The position numbers and the translations under genes are program-made. DNA of 64,000 nt, taken from contig JAYPPH010000005.1 of assembly GCA_038131365.1 (NCBI GenBank), positions 62,001 through 126,000 on the forward strand, written 5' to 3'. Source of the DNA: Marisalimonas marina (GTDB lineage Bacteria; Pseudomonadota; Alphaproteobacteria; Puniceispirillales; Marisalimonadaceae). Numbering within the stretch: the stretch's first letter is position 1; each line of letters starts with the position of its first letter. The notes under the pieces were generated by a model. The model was not told where the DNA came from. It was given only the letters and a program-made list of their open reading frames with translations, and made no database searches. Shown here piece after piece: positions 27,168 through 36,649 of this stretch.

Positions 27168-27890
27168 TTAAGTAATCTTATCACTATGTGTTTGTAACAT
27201 CCAACCAACACCTCTTACCGTCTGAAGATATATTGGATATCTTTGATCAATCTCAATTTTGCGTCTTATTCTTGCAATAGCAACGTCGATTGATCTGTTT
27301 TCGATATTTCCTCCAAGTTCATTTTTAATATCTTCTCTTGTAAAAGACTGATTTGGAGATTTACAAAAACAGCTTAATAACTTTTGTTCAGAAGTTGTTA
27401 AGTGGACAGGTACACTGTCTTTATATAAGTTAGAAGATTTTATATTAAAAGAAAAAGGGCCAAATTTAGTTTCATCATTCTTAGTTGTTTCAATCACATT
27501 AGATGTAAATCTTTTTAAAATATTTTGTATTCTAAGTAAAAGCTCTCTTGGTTCAAAAGGTTTTGTCATGTAATCATCAGCACCAATTTCAAGACCATCA
27601 AGCCTGTCTTCTGGGTCTGACATGGCAGTTAACATAAGTACAGGCATTTGGCTTGTTTTTCTAATTTCCTTTAAGAAATCTAGCCCATTTTGTCCTGGCA
27701 TCATAATATCCACTACAAGCAAATCAAAAATTAAGCTTTCCATAATTTTTTTTGCTTCTTCAGTGCTTTCAGCGTCAGAAACTCTAAATTCATTATTTTC
27801 TAAAAACTTTTTTAATAATAATCTTATTTTCTCATCATCATCGATGATCAGAATATGGAAGTTAAATTTTTTAAGATCTAAGTTGTTCAT
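27168..27890 (-). CDS. OmpR-family response regulator
   Basis: A 240-aa two-domain regulator. The receiver domain has the acidic pair in ILIIDDDEKIR, the phosphorylated Asp in VVDIMMPGQNG (about 62) and the Lys in DDYMTKPFEPREL. The C-terminal winged-helix domain, LTTSEQKLLSCF...RSIDVAIARIRRKIE...VRGVGWML, is OmpR/PhoB type. It is the cognate partner of the EnvZ-like kinase just downstream. Targets in Alphaproteobacteria vary (porins, envelope and stress genes). Confidence 0.94.
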   Translation of the reverse strand: MNNLDLKKFNFHILIIDDDEKIRLLLKKFLENNEFRVSDAESTEEAKKIMESLIFDLLVVDIMMPGQNGLDFLKEIRKTSQMPVLMLTAMSDPEDRLDGLEIGADDYMTKPFEPRELLLRIQNILKRFTSNVIETTKNDETKFGPFSFNIKSSNLYKDSVPVHLTTSEQKLLSCFCKSPNQSFTREDIKNELGGNIENRSIDVAIARIRRKIEIDQRYPIYLQTVRGVGWMLQTHSDKIT

Positions 27891-28055
27891 TTAGTAAATA
27901 AAGTTATTTACACTTATTAAATATTATTTATTAATTAAAATCATATAGAGCAAAATAATCAATTACTTAATGAAATACAAAACATATTTCTTAATGTTTG
28001 ATTATTTAAAAATTTTGTGGATTATGAGTAGTGCTGAACATTGGAGGAATATTAA
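27891..28055. other. Divergent intergenic region between ompR-like gene and ilvE
   Basis: 165 bp of very AT-rich sequence that must hold the start signals of both divergent genes. I see the ilvE ribosome-binding site GGAGG at 28043-28047 but no convincing -35/-10 pair and no ORF or RNA gene. Confidence 0.5.
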
Positions 28056-28934
28056 TTGGTTAGCTTATCATTTGATAACCGTGAGGGATACCTTTGGCAA
28101 AACGGAAGCTTAGTAGAGTGGAAAGATGCTGAGATTCATGTTTTAAACCATGGACTTCATTATGCAAGTTGTGTTTTTGAAGGTGAAAGAGCTTATAATG
28201 GCAAAATTTTTGAAAGTGAAAAACATACTGAAAGATTATTTTTTTCAGCAAAGTCACTAGATATGAAAATACCATTTTCCCAAAAAGAAATCCTAGAAGC
28301 AAAAAACACTCTATTGAAGAAAAATTCCCTTTCAAATGCTTATGTAAGACCAGTTGTTTGGAGAGGTAGTGAAATGATGGCTGTTTCTGCACAATCAACA
28401 AAAATTAATGTAGCAATCGCTGTTTGGGAATGGCCTAGTTATTTTGATCCTGATCAAAAAATGCAAGGCATAAAGCTTGATATTGCTAAATGGAGAAGAC
28501 CAAGCCCTGAGTGTGGTCCAGTTCATGCGAAAGCAGCTGGTTTATACATGATTTGTACTTTATCTAAACATGAAGCAGAAGCTAAAGGATATAGTGATGC
28601 CCTTATGCTTGATTACCGTGGCCAAATTGCAGAAGCTACAGGTGCAAACATATTTTTTAAAATGCCTGATGGTAAATTGCATACTCCATTAGCAGATTGT
28701 TTCCTTGATGGGATTACAAGAAGGACAGTTATGAAAATTGCTCAAGATTTAGGTGTTGAAATTGTTGAAAGAAAAATAATGCCTGAAGAGATGGCGGAAG
28801 CAGAAGAGTGTTTTTTAACAGGAACAGCAGCTGAGGTTACGCCCGTCCAATCAATAGGAGATTACAAATTTAAGCCTGGCGAACTTTGCTTAAAACTTAC
28901 AAAAGCTTATTCTGATTTAGTTAATAACCATTAA
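28056..28934 (+). CDS. ilvE: Branched-chain amino acid aminotransferase
   Basis: PLP fold-type IV transaminase (292 aa) that makes leucine, isoleucine and valine from their 2-oxo acids. HVLNHGLHYASCVFEGERAY is the N-terminal family signature; GPVHAKAAGLYM holds the catalytic Lys; GQIAEATGANIFF and LDGITRRTVM (phosphate/PLP contacts) follow; and ECFLTGTAAEVTPV completes the site. The start is TTG at 28056, eight bases after GGAGG, matching the family N-terminus; no ATG fits. It is divergent from the OmpR-like gene and converges on moaE. Confidence 0.95.
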   Translation: MVSLSFDNREGYLWQNGSLVEWKDAEIHVLNHGLHYASCVFEGERAYNGKIFESEKHTERLFFSAKSLDMKIPFSQKEILEAKNTLLKKNSLSNAYVRPVVWRGSEMMAVSAQSTKINVAIAVWEWPSYFDPDQKMQGIKLDIAKWRRPSPECGPVHAKAAGLYMICTLSKHEAEAKGYSDALMLDYRGQIAEATGANIFFKMPDGKLHTPLADCFLDGITRRTVMKIAQDLGVEIVERKIMPEEMAEAEECFLTGTAAEVTPVQSIGDYKFKPGELCLKLTKAYSDLVNNH

Positions 28935-28941
28935 ATAGGTC

Positions 28942-29415
28942 TTATTTCTCCCATTTGTAAATTGCGTCTTGATCAGATTGCCTGGACTCAACCCATTTTC
29001 TTTGACTTTTACTTTCTTCAATTTTCCAAAATGGAGCTTTTGTTTTTAGCCAATCCATAATGAAGTTACATGCATCAAAAGCATTTTGTCTGTGTTTTGA
29101 AGCTACTCCTACAAATACAATTTGATCAGATACCAATAATTTCCCAACCCTATGAATTACAGTAATGCCTGTAAGTTCCCACTTTTTTATGCTTTTTTGG
29201 ATAATTTTGTCAATTTCTGACTCCGTCATGCCAGGGTAATGCTCAAGAGTCATTGATGTTATTTGTTCATTATTATGTTCATTATGTTCTCTTACTAAAC
29301 CTATAAAATTAACAATTGCTCCACTTTCACTGTCGTGAAGCTTTTGGGTCTCTTTTGAAATATCAAAATCTTCATGTTGAATTTTAATATTAACTTTAAT
29401 AGATTTATCTATCAT
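28942..29415 (-). CDS. moaE: Molybdopterin synthase catalytic subunit
   Basis: With MoaD converts cyclic pyranopterin monophosphate to molybdopterin. The 157-aa protein has GAIVNFIGLVREHN, HRVGKLLVSDQIVFVGVASKHR and the catalytic-Lys segment LKTKAPFWKIE. Its ATG directly follows the moaD stop with no spacer, and its GGAGG ribosome-binding site lies inside the codons for the essential C-terminal Gly-Gly of MoaD. Confidence 0.95.
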   Translation of the reverse strand: MIDKSIKVNIKIQHEDFDISKETQKLHDSESGAIVNFIGLVREHNEHNNEQITSMTLEHYPGMTESEIDKIIQKSIKKWELTGITVIHRVGKLLVSDQIVFVGVASKHRQNAFDACNFIMDWLKTKAPFWKIEESKSQRKWVESRQSDQDAIYKWEK

Positions 29416-29667
29416 TTATCCTCCAGTTACTGGAGGGAAGAAAGCTATTTCATCATTATTGTCTATTTTGTCATCTAGAGAAGAATATGATTTATTAATA
29501 GCGATTTTAATAAGATTTTTTTTCTCGAATGCTAACCTGTAATCATCATTTAAATTTTCTAAATATGAAATCAGCTCTTTTATGGTAGTTATATCTGCTG
29601 GAAGATCTATTACTTCTTCTGCTTTACCAATATGTTCTTTAATCCAGGAAAAATATTTTACAACCAT
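29416..29667 (-). CDS. moaD: Molybdopterin converting factor, small sulfur-carrier subunit
   Basis: Ubiquitin-fold sulfur carrier of 83 aa ending in the required Gly-Gly (PPVTGG), which is thiocarboxylated before sulfur transfer in MoaE. The N-terminal VKYFSWIKEHIGKAEE strand-helix and DNDEIAFFPPVTGG are standard. Its start shares one base with the pgsA stop, so pgsA, moaD and moaE are coupled. This is the only Moco biosynthesis pair in the window. Confidence 0.93.
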   Translation of the reverse strand: MVVKYFSWIKEHIGKAEEVIDLPADITTIKELISYLENLNDDYRLAFEKKNLIKIAINKSYSSLDDKIDNNDEIAFFPPVTGG

Positions 29668-30263
29668 TATGAGTTCTCATTATTTTTTTTAAAAAAATTA
29701 ATCACGCTTACTGCATATTGAAACCCTGTAATTAGAGTAATAATACTGGCTAGCCATAGCAAACAATACGAAATGAAACCCAAAAAGTCGATGTTATAAA
29801 AATACTCATTCATTCTCCAAACTAAAAAGCTTCCACAAGCAATCAACTGGATTGTAGTTTTCCATTTTGCCAAAACAGAAACTTTTAAAGTAAAATTGTA
29901 AGAGGACACGCTTTCTCTTAGTCCAGAAATAAATATTTCTCTTAAAATTATTATTAAAGAAGGAATAAATCCAAAATAAAAATCTAACAAATTTTCACTC
30001 GCTAGTGATAAAAGAACGCCTATGACTAATAGCTTATCAGCAATCGGGTCTAATACTTTTCCTAAAATAGATACTACATTATATTTTCTAGCAAAAAAAC
30101 CATCAAAATAATCACTTAAGCCTGCTAGTAATAACAAAGGAGCAGCAAGGATTGCGCCAGTTTCTCCTCCATAAATGATAAGAATGGGTAATAAGATTGA
30201 AATTAAACACCTAAATAATGTAAGTGTGTTTGGTATAGCTTTTTTTATATTATTGTCAGACAT
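29667..30263 (-). CDS. pgsA: CDP-diacylglycerol--glycerol-3-phosphate 3-phosphatidyltransferase
   Basis: Inner-membrane CDP-alcohol phosphotransferase (198 aa) making phosphatidylglycerol phosphate. The family motif DGx2ARx8Gx3Dx3D is complete in DYFDGFFARKYNVVSILGKV followed by LDPIADKLL. About five hydrophobic helices are present. The N-terminal IPNTLTLFRCLISI is typical, although the usual Arg-Ile after Leu-Thr reads Leu-Phe-Arg. It lies between uvrC and moaD, the usual alphaproteobacterial order. Confidence 0.95.
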   Translation of the reverse strand: MSDNNIKKAIPNTLTLFRCLISILLPILIIYGGETGAILAAPLLLLAGLSDYFDGFFARKYNVVSILGKVLDPIADKLLVIGVLLSLASENLLDFYFGFIPSLIIILREIFISGLRESVSSYNFTLKVSVLAKWKTTIQLIACGSFLVWRMNEYFYNIDFLGFISYCLLWLASIITLITGFQYAVSVINFFKKNNENS

Positions 30264-30327
30264 TTATAAACCTTAATTTATCATTTACTATACTAAAGAA
30301 AATGAAATTATAATTAAGTATTTAATA

Positions 30328-32205
30328 TTAATTAAAGAAATTAAATATTCTTTTTGCTATTGAATCATTAATTCCTTCAACTTTACTTAAGTCTTTAAGA
30401 CTTGCTGTTTTAACAGCTTTTGCGGAACCAAATTCATTAAGTAAAGCTCTCTTTCTTTTCGATCCAATTCCCTCTATTTCATCTAGTGGATTTTTAAAAA
30501 TAATTTTTCTATTTTTTAATCTATGTCCTGCAATAGCAAATCTGTGCACTTCATCTCTTAATTTTTGTAAAAAGAATAATGTTGGATCGTTTTTATCAAA
30601 ACTAAGTTTTTCAATATTTTTAGTATAAAAATTTTCTCTTCCACTATCCCTTTTAATTCCCTTAGAAATTGCAATAACTTCGACATTTTCAATTTTTAAA
30701 TTATTCAATACTGAAAGTGCTGTATTTAGGTGGCCTTTCCCACCATCTATGATAATTAAATCTGGGAAATTAGAAGAATTTTTCCCCAAAAACCTTCTTT
30801 TAAGAACCTCTTCCATCATTAAATAATCATTATTATTTAGATTAAAGTCATTATCCTTAATTTTAAAATTTTCATTATTCTTAGAAGTTATATTATAACG
30901 TCTATACAATGATTTAATAAAACCATCTTCATTAAAGGCTATCATAGCACCAATAGGTGCTTTACCTTGATGATGAGAGTTATCATAAACTTCTATTTTT
31001 TTTATCTCTTTTTCTAAGCCAAAAATATTCTTTAATTTTGTGATATTTTCTTGGTTAGATGATTTTTCGTAGATTTTTCTGTTAAGGCTTTCTTCGGCAT
31101 TTTTGATAACTGAGTTCAAAATATCCAATTTTTTACCCTTTTTAGGTACTTGTATTTTAATTTTAAAATTATGTTTTCTAAATAATAATTCTTCAACTAA
31201 TTGAGTTTCTTTAGGGTGTTGGTTAACGAGTATGTTTTCAGCCGGAATATTTTTGTCGAAGAACTGACAAATAAAAGCTTGTATTATTTCATCTTCCTTA
31301 ACATCTATTCCGTTCTTTCCTGTGTTTGGGAAATATGATTTTGAACCATAATTTTGACCGTTTCTAATAATCGTCATTTGAATAACTACTTTATTATCCA
31401 ACTTTTTTAGGGCTAACAAATCAACATTATTAAGATTTTGTATATTAATATTTTGTGTAGCTGTTATATCTGTCAAAGCCTTGATTCTATTTCTAAAAAT
31501 GGAAGCCGCCTCAAAGTTTTGTTTGTCAGATGCGTCATACATCTTTTGAATTAATTTTTGTTTAATTTTATTAGAATTACCACTCAAGAAATTTTTAGCT
31601 TCTAAAACACTCTCATCATAATTTTCTTTTGATATAAAGTTTACACAAGGCGCACTACAACGTTTTATTTGAAATTGCAAACATGGTCTTTTTCTTGTTT
31701 TAAAAATATTGTCATTACATGTCCGTAGTAAAAATGTTTTTTGAATTGTCTCTATAGTTTTTTGGACAGTTGTTTTAGAAACAAAGGGACCAAAGTAATC
31801 ACCTTTAATTTTTCTAACACCACGATGAGAAGAGATTTGAGGAAATGGATGAGTTAAATTAAAAAATATTGAGCTAAAACTTTTATCATCTTTTAGTAGA
31901 ATATTGAATGTTGGTTCAAATTTTTTTATCAAATTGGATTCTAGTAATAGAGCTTCCATCTCTGAAGAAGTTATAATAATTTCCATTTTCATGGTATTGG
32001 ATACCATGTATGTCAGCCTCGAATTCAATCTTTTAGGTTGAGTGTAAAAAACTACTCGATTTTTAAGATTTTTAGCTTTCCCAATATATAGTTTTTCTTC
32101 ATTAGCACCTATCATTTGATATACGCCAGGCTTGTTGGGTATAGTTAATAATTCATTTTTAATTATTTGAATTCCATTACTGAGAGATTTGTTATCTTTT
32201 ATCAT
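30328..32205 (-). CDS. uvrC: UvrABC system protein C
   Basis: Dual-incision nuclease of nucleotide excision repair (625 aa). Domains in order: GIY-YIG nuclease with GVYQMIG and KLYIGKAKNL (about 24-45); a Cys-rich stretch (CLQFQIKRCSAPC); UVR motif DKQNFEAASIFRNRIKAL that binds UvrB; RNase H-like 5' nuclease with IEVYDNSHHQGK and IIDGGKGHLN; and paired helix-hairpin-helix motifs, IEGIGSKRKRALLNEFGSA, at the end. Full length. It sits 72 bp downstream of uvrB. Confidence 0.97.
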   Translation of the reverse strand: MIKDNKSLSNGIQIIKNELLTIPNKPGVYQMIGANEEKLYIGKAKNLKNRVVFYTQPKRLNSRLTYMVSNTMKMEIIITSSEMEALLLESNLIKKFEPTFNILLKDDKSFSSIFFNLTHPFPQISSHRGVRKIKGDYFGPFVSKTTVQKTIETIQKTFLLRTCNDNIFKTRKRPCLQFQIKRCSAPCVNFISKENYDESVLEAKNFLSGNSNKIKQKLIQKMYDASDKQNFEAASIFRNRIKALTDITATQNINIQNLNNVDLLALKKLDNKVVIQMTIIRNGQNYGSKSYFPNTGKNGIDVKEDEIIQAFICQFFDKNIPAENILVNQHPKETQLVEELLFRKHNFKIKIQVPKKGKKLDILNSVIKNAEESLNRKIYEKSSNQENITKLKNIFGLEKEIKKIEVYDNSHHQGKAPIGAMIAFNEDGFIKSLYRRYNITSKNNENFKIKDNDFNLNNNDYLMMEEVLKRRFLGKNSSNFPDLIIIDGGKGHLNTALSVLNNLKIENVEVIAISKGIKRDSGRENFYTKNIEKLSFDKNDPTLFFLQKLRDEVHRFAIAGHRLKNRKIIFKNPLDEIEGIGSKRKRALLNEFGSAKAVKTASLKDLSKVEGINDSIAKRIFNFFN

Positions 32206-32277
32206 TTAAGTATCTCTTTAATTGGATTTTATAATAACATCAAATTCACTTGATATATTTAAATTAAATTTATTATC

Positions 32278-34308
32278 TCATTTGGGGATAAATATTAAAC
32301 CTAAATCCTTTTGCTTTAATTTTTTAATTTCATCTCTTATTTTTGCTGCCTCTTCAAATTCAAGATTGCTTGCGGCTTTGTCCATTTCCACCTCAAGTTC
32401 TTCTATTGTTTGTTTTATAGTTTTACCTATTTTATTAGAGTTTTTGTTTTGTTCATCCTCTTCTTCATTATTAAGATCAGCAAGTATATCTGAAATTTTA
32501 CTTATTACTGTTTTAGGGGTTATGTTATTTTGTTTATTATATTCAATTTGTTTTTTTCTTCTTCTTTCTGTTTCATCAATTGCGTATTTCATAGAACCAG
32601 TTATTGTGTCGGCATAAAGTATAACTTTGCCTTCCACGTGTCTGGCTGCTCGACCAATAGTCTGTACTAGTGAAGTTTTTGAACGTAGGTAACCTTCTTT
32701 ATCGGCATCTAATATAGCAACGAGTGCGCATTCTGGTATATCAAGACCTTCTCGGAGAAGATTAATACCTATTAAAGCATCAAATACTCCTAGTCTTAAA
32801 TCTCTGATTATTTCAATACGCTCAAGGGTATCTACATCTGAGTGGATGTATCTTACTTTTAAACCTGCTTCAAACATATACTCACTCAATGCTTCAGCCA
32901 TTTTTTTTGTTAATGTAGTTATTAAAACTCTATTTCCTTTTTTTGATTGTTCCTTCGTTTCATAAATAAGGTCATCAACTTGGGTTTTGGTTGGCCTAAT
33001 TATTATTTCTGGATCCACTAAACCAGTCGGTCTGAGAGCTTGTTCTATAAAAACTCCATTAGTTTTATTTAATTCCCAATCTCCTGGTGTAGCTGATACA
33101 TGTATAGTTTGTGGTCTGAAAGCTTCCCACTCCTCAAATTTCAAAGGCCTGTTATCTAAACATGATGGCAACCTGAATCCATATTCTGATAATGTAGATT
33201 TTCTTCGAAAATCACCTTTATACATTGCACCAATTTGACTAACAGTAATATGGCTTTCATCTGTAAAAACAAGTGCATCATCTGGCAAATATTCAAAAAG
33301 AGTTGGTGGAGGTTCTCCAGGATTTCTTCCTGATAAATATCTGCTATAGTTTTCTATTCCTGGACATGTTCCAGCTGCCAGCATCATTTCAATATCAAAG
33401 TTTGTTCTTTGCTCTAATCTTTGTGCTTCAACTAATTTATTATTTTTGTAGAGAATTTCTAAATGCACTTTTAATTCTTCTTTTATGGACTTAATAGCTT
33501 CATTTAATGTTGGCCTAGGAGTTACATAGTGAGAATTTGCATATATTTTAATAGTTTTTAACTTTGCTAATTTTTCACCTGTTAGGGCATCAATTTCATA
33601 AATTTCTTCGATTTCATCACCAAATAGTATTATCCTCCAGGCAGTCGTTTCTAAATGAGCTGGAAAAATTTCAATGCTATCTCCTCTTACTCTAAATGTT
33701 CCTCTTACAAAAGACATATCATTTCGTGTATATTGAAGTTCAGTAAATTGTCTTAGTAATTTTTGACGAGAAATTTCTTCGCCAATTTTTAAATTTATAA
33801 TCATTTTGGAGTATGTTTCTACCGATCCAATTCCATAAATACACGATACAGAAGCAATTATAATAACATCTTGTCGTTCAAGAAGAGCTCTAGTTGCAGA
33901 GTGTCTCATTCTATCAATTTGGTCATTAATACTCGATTCCTTTTCAATATAAGTATCAGATCTAGGCACATATGCTTCTGGCTGGTAGTAGTCATAATAT
34001 GAGACAAAATATTCTACTGCGTTGGTTGGAAAGAAATCTTTCATTTCTCCATATAGTTGAGCTGCAAGTGTCTTATTGGGAGCCATAATTAACGAGGGCC
34101 TATTTAAAGAATTAATTACATGGGCCATTGTAAAAGTTTTGCCTGAACCCGTAACCCCAAGAAGTACTTGATCTTTTTCTTTGTTTTTAATACCTGTAAT
34201 CAATTCTGCAATGGCTTTAGGCTGATCTCCAGTTGGAACAAAACTAGAATTTAATGAAAAAACTGAATTAGTATTTTGTTCATCAGCCAAATTGTCTAAG
34301 TTATTCAT
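32278..34308 (-). CDS. uvrB: UvrABC system protein B
   Basis: Helicase-like damage-verification subunit (676 aa). Walker A is GVTGSGKTFT (about 52-61), the beta-hairpin YYDYYQPEAYVP follows, DESH is the DEAD-box equivalent, and helicase motifs V/VI are in IGINLLREGLDIPE and QTIGRAARH. The C-terminal UVR motif, SNLEFEEAAKIRDEIKKL, pairs with UvrC. Full length. It is divergent from the aspartate aminotransferase gene across 130 bp. Confidence 0.97.
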   Translation of the reverse strand: MNNLDNLADEQNTNSVFSLNSSFVPTGDQPKAIAELITGIKNKEKDQVLLGVTGSGKTFTMAHVINSLNRPSLIMAPNKTLAAQLYGEMKDFFPTNAVEYFVSYYDYYQPEAYVPRSDTYIEKESSINDQIDRMRHSATRALLERQDVIIIASVSCIYGIGSVETYSKMIINLKIGEEISRQKLLRQFTELQYTRNDMSFVRGTFRVRGDSIEIFPAHLETTAWRIILFGDEIEEIYEIDALTGEKLAKLKTIKIYANSHYVTPRPTLNEAIKSIKEELKVHLEILYKNNKLVEAQRLEQRTNFDIEMMLAAGTCPGIENYSRYLSGRNPGEPPPTLFEYLPDDALVFTDESHITVSQIGAMYKGDFRRKSTLSEYGFRLPSCLDNRPLKFEEWEAFRPQTIHVSATPGDWELNKTNGVFIEQALRPTGLVDPEIIIRPTKTQVDDLIYETKEQSKKGNRVLITTLTKKMAEALSEYMFEAGLKVRYIHSDVDTLERIEIIRDLRLGVFDALIGINLLREGLDIPECALVAILDADKEGYLRSKTSLVQTIGRAARHVEGKVILYADTITGSMKYAIDETERRRKKQIEYNKQNNITPKTVISKISDILADLNNEEEDEQNKNSNKIGKTIKQTIEELEVEMDKAASNLEFEEAAKIRDEIKKLKQKDLGLIFIPK

Positions 34309-34438
34309 ATTTTACATTATTTAGAACGATTAAAAGTTACTCTATAACAAAAATTCAATTAATTATTAACAAAAAACATTTTTAAACATTTTATTTTGTA
34401 GTAGATCTTAGAACTATGAATTTATATGGAGTCAATTT

Positions 34439-35641
34439 ATGTCATTTATTTCTGATACTTTAAAAAGAATAAAGCCATCTGCAACAATGGTTATTACTGC
34501 TAAAGCTGCACAGCTAAAAAGAGAAGGAAAAAAGGTTATAGGGCTATCTTCTGGTGAGCCTGATTTTGATACTCCTAAACACGTAAAGGAAGCAGCAATA
34601 GAAGCTATAAATAAGGGGCACACAAAATATACTAACATTGAAGGTATTCCAGAACTTAGACAATCTATTGTTGAAAAATTCAAGAAAGATAATAATTTAG
34701 ACTATAATATTAATGAAATTATAGTTGGCACTGGTGGAAAGCAAATTTTATATAATGCCTTAGTAAGCTCTTTAAATGAGACTGATGAAGTCATTATTCC
34801 GGCACCATATTGGGTATCTTATCCTGATATGACTTTGCTAGCTGGTGGAAAACCAATTATAATAAATTGTCCATCTGAAACAGATTTTAAATTAACAGCT
34901 GAAGCTCTAGAAAAGGTTATTACTAAAAATAGTAAGTGGTTAATTTTAAATAGCCCATCTAACCCGACTGGGTCCTGTTATAGTAAAGAAGAGCTTGAAG
35001 CTATAGCTAAGGTAGTAAGAAAATATGATAATTTGTATGTAATGACTGATGATATTTATGAGTATATTATATATGACAATTATGATTTTTTTACTTTTGC
35101 GCAAGTTGCACCTGATCTTAAGGATAGAACATTAACAGTTAATGGTGTATCAAAAAGTTATTGTATGACTGGCTGGCGTATCGGTTATGCTGCTGGACCT
35201 GAAAAGCTAATTAAAGCTATGATTAAAATTCAAGGGCAATCAACATCTAATCCATCATCAATTTCTCAGTATGCTGCTATGGCAGGGATAGGTGGAAGTA
35301 AGGATTTTTTGAAACCTTGCCTTGATGCATTTGATGAGAGGAGACATTTTGTTGTAAATAAACTTAACTCTATTCCAGGAATAAGTTGTATTATGCCAAA
35401 AGGAGCCTTTTATGCATATCCAAATGTTGAGGGTTTATTAGGAAAAACAACTAAACATGGAAAAATTTTAACTAATGATACTGAGATTGTGGAATGGCTT
35501 TTAGATGAAGCGGAGGTGGCAGCAGTTCCTGGTGCTGCATTTGGTTTGGAGCCTTATTTTCGAGTTTCTTATGCAACAAGCCTAGATTTACTTAAAGAAG
35601 CAATGAATAGGATTGAAAAAGCAGTTTTAAGTTTATCTTGA
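34439..35641 (+). CDS. Aspartate aminotransferase, class I fold (AatA-like)
   Basis: PLP transaminase of 400 aa, subgroup I-beta as in Rhizobium AatA, interconverting aspartate/2-oxoglutarate and oxaloacetate/glutamate, with possible side activity on aromatic amino acids or prephenate. LSSGEPDFDTP (about 37-47), ILNSPSNPTG (about 171-180), and the PLP-lysine segment VNGVSKSYCMTGWRIGYAAG are clear; FRVSYATS near the end carries the substrate Arg. GGAG lies upstream of the ATG. It is followed 6-18 bp later by msrP. Confidence 0.93.
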   Translation: MSFISDTLKRIKPSATMVITAKAAQLKREGKKVIGLSSGEPDFDTPKHVKEAAIEAINKGHTKYTNIEGIPELRQSIVEKFKKDNNLDYNINEIIVGTGGKQILYNALVSSLNETDEVIIPAPYWVSYPDMTLLAGGKPIIINCPSETDFKLTAEALEKVITKNSKWLILNSPSNPTGSCYSKEELEAIAKVVRKYDNLYVMTDDIYEYIIYDNYDFFTFAQVAPDLKDRTLTVNGVSKSYCMTGWRIGYAAGPEKLIKAMIKIQGQSTSNPSSISQYAAMAGIGGSKDFLKPCLDAFDERRHFVVNKLNSIPGISCIMPKGAFYAYPNVEGLLGKTTKHGKILTNDTEIVEWLLDEAEVAAVPGAAFGLEPYFRVSYATSLDLLKEAMNRIEKAVLSLS

Positions 35642-35659
35642 TAAATTTTGGAGTTTTAT

Positions 35660-36631
35660 TTGCCTTTTATTCATAAAAAGAAAATTTGGTCCTTAGGACA
35701 AAATCATATTACTGATGAAACATTATTTCAAAAAAGAAGAGAGATATTAAAGAAATTAGCTGGTAGCTCTTTTCTTTTTGCAGGATCAACTCTATCAACT
35801 TATTCTGCTTATGGATTGACAGACCCTTTATATCCTCCCCCAATTAATGAAATTTATAAAGTTAATAGAGAGTTAACAAAAGAAAGTTATGCTACCACCT
35901 ATACAAATTTTTATGAGTTTGGGTCTAACAAAAATATTTGGAGAAAAGCTGCTAGACTTAAAACTAAACCTTGGTTGATAAGCATAGAAGGTTTGATAAA
36001 CAAACCTCTAAAAATAGACATAAATGATTTAATTAAAAAAGTGGGTGGAATAGAAGAGAGAGTTTATCGATTTAGGTGTGTAGAAGCGTGGTCTATGACT
36101 GTACCTTGGGCAGGTTTTCCATTGAGCAAAATTATATCACTTGTTGAGCCAAAATCTGATGCTAAATTTATTAAATTTGAAACTTTTTACAATCCTGACA
36201 TAGCCCCTGGACAAAAACAAAAATGGTACCCATGGCCCTACGTAGAGGGAATCACTATTGAAGAAGCAAATAATGATCTTAGTTTTATGGCAACAGGAAT
36301 ATATGGTAAAGAATTACCAAATCAAAATGGTGCTCCTTTTCGATTAGTTCTTCCTTGGAAGTATGGCTTTAAGTCTATAAAATCTATAGTGAAAATAAGT
36401 TTTGTTAAAGAAAGACCCATTAGTATGTGGGAAAAAATAGCCCCTCAAGAATATGGTTTTTGGGCGAATGTTAACCCAGAAGTTTCGCATCCTAGATGGT
36501 CTCAAGCTACAGAACAACAGTTAGGGAGTGATGATAGAATTCCAACTGTTATATATAATGGTTATGCAGAACAAGTCTCCAGCCTTTATCATAATTTACA
36601 AGATAAATTGAAAGATAAATTATTCAGATAA
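35660..36631 (+). CDS. msrP: Protein-methionine-sulfoxide reductase catalytic subunit MsrP (YedY)
   Basis: Periplasmic Moco enzyme of the sulfite oxidase fold that reduces methionine sulfoxide in envelope proteins. The Tat signal is FQKRREILKKLAGSSFLFAG, with Arg-Arg before the hydrophobic stretch. The Moco Cys is in YRFRCVEAWSMTVPWAGF. I prefer the TTG at 35660, which has GGAG at 35650-35653; the in-frame TTG at 35648 is too close to that site. MsrP normally receives electrons from the haem protein MsrQ, but msrQ is not adjacent here; selO follows instead. The protein needs MoaD/MoaE products and molybdate. Confidence 0.92.
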   Translation: MPFIHKKKIWSLGQNHITDETLFQKRREILKKLAGSSFLFAGSTLSTYSAYGLTDPLYPPPINEIYKVNRELTKESYATTYTNFYEFGSNKNIWRKAARLKTKPWLISIEGLINKPLKIDINDLIKKVGGIEERVYRFRCVEAWSMTVPWAGFPLSKIISLVEPKSDAKFIKFETFYNPDIAPGQKQKWYPWPYVEGITIEEANNDLSFMATGIYGKELPNQNGAPFRLVLPWKYGFKSIKSIVKISFVKERPISMWEKIAPQEYGFWANVNPEVSHPRWSQATEQQLGSDDRIPTVIYNGYAEQVSSLYHNLQDKLKDKLFR

Positions 36632-36649
36632 ATTAAGGTTTTAAAATTA

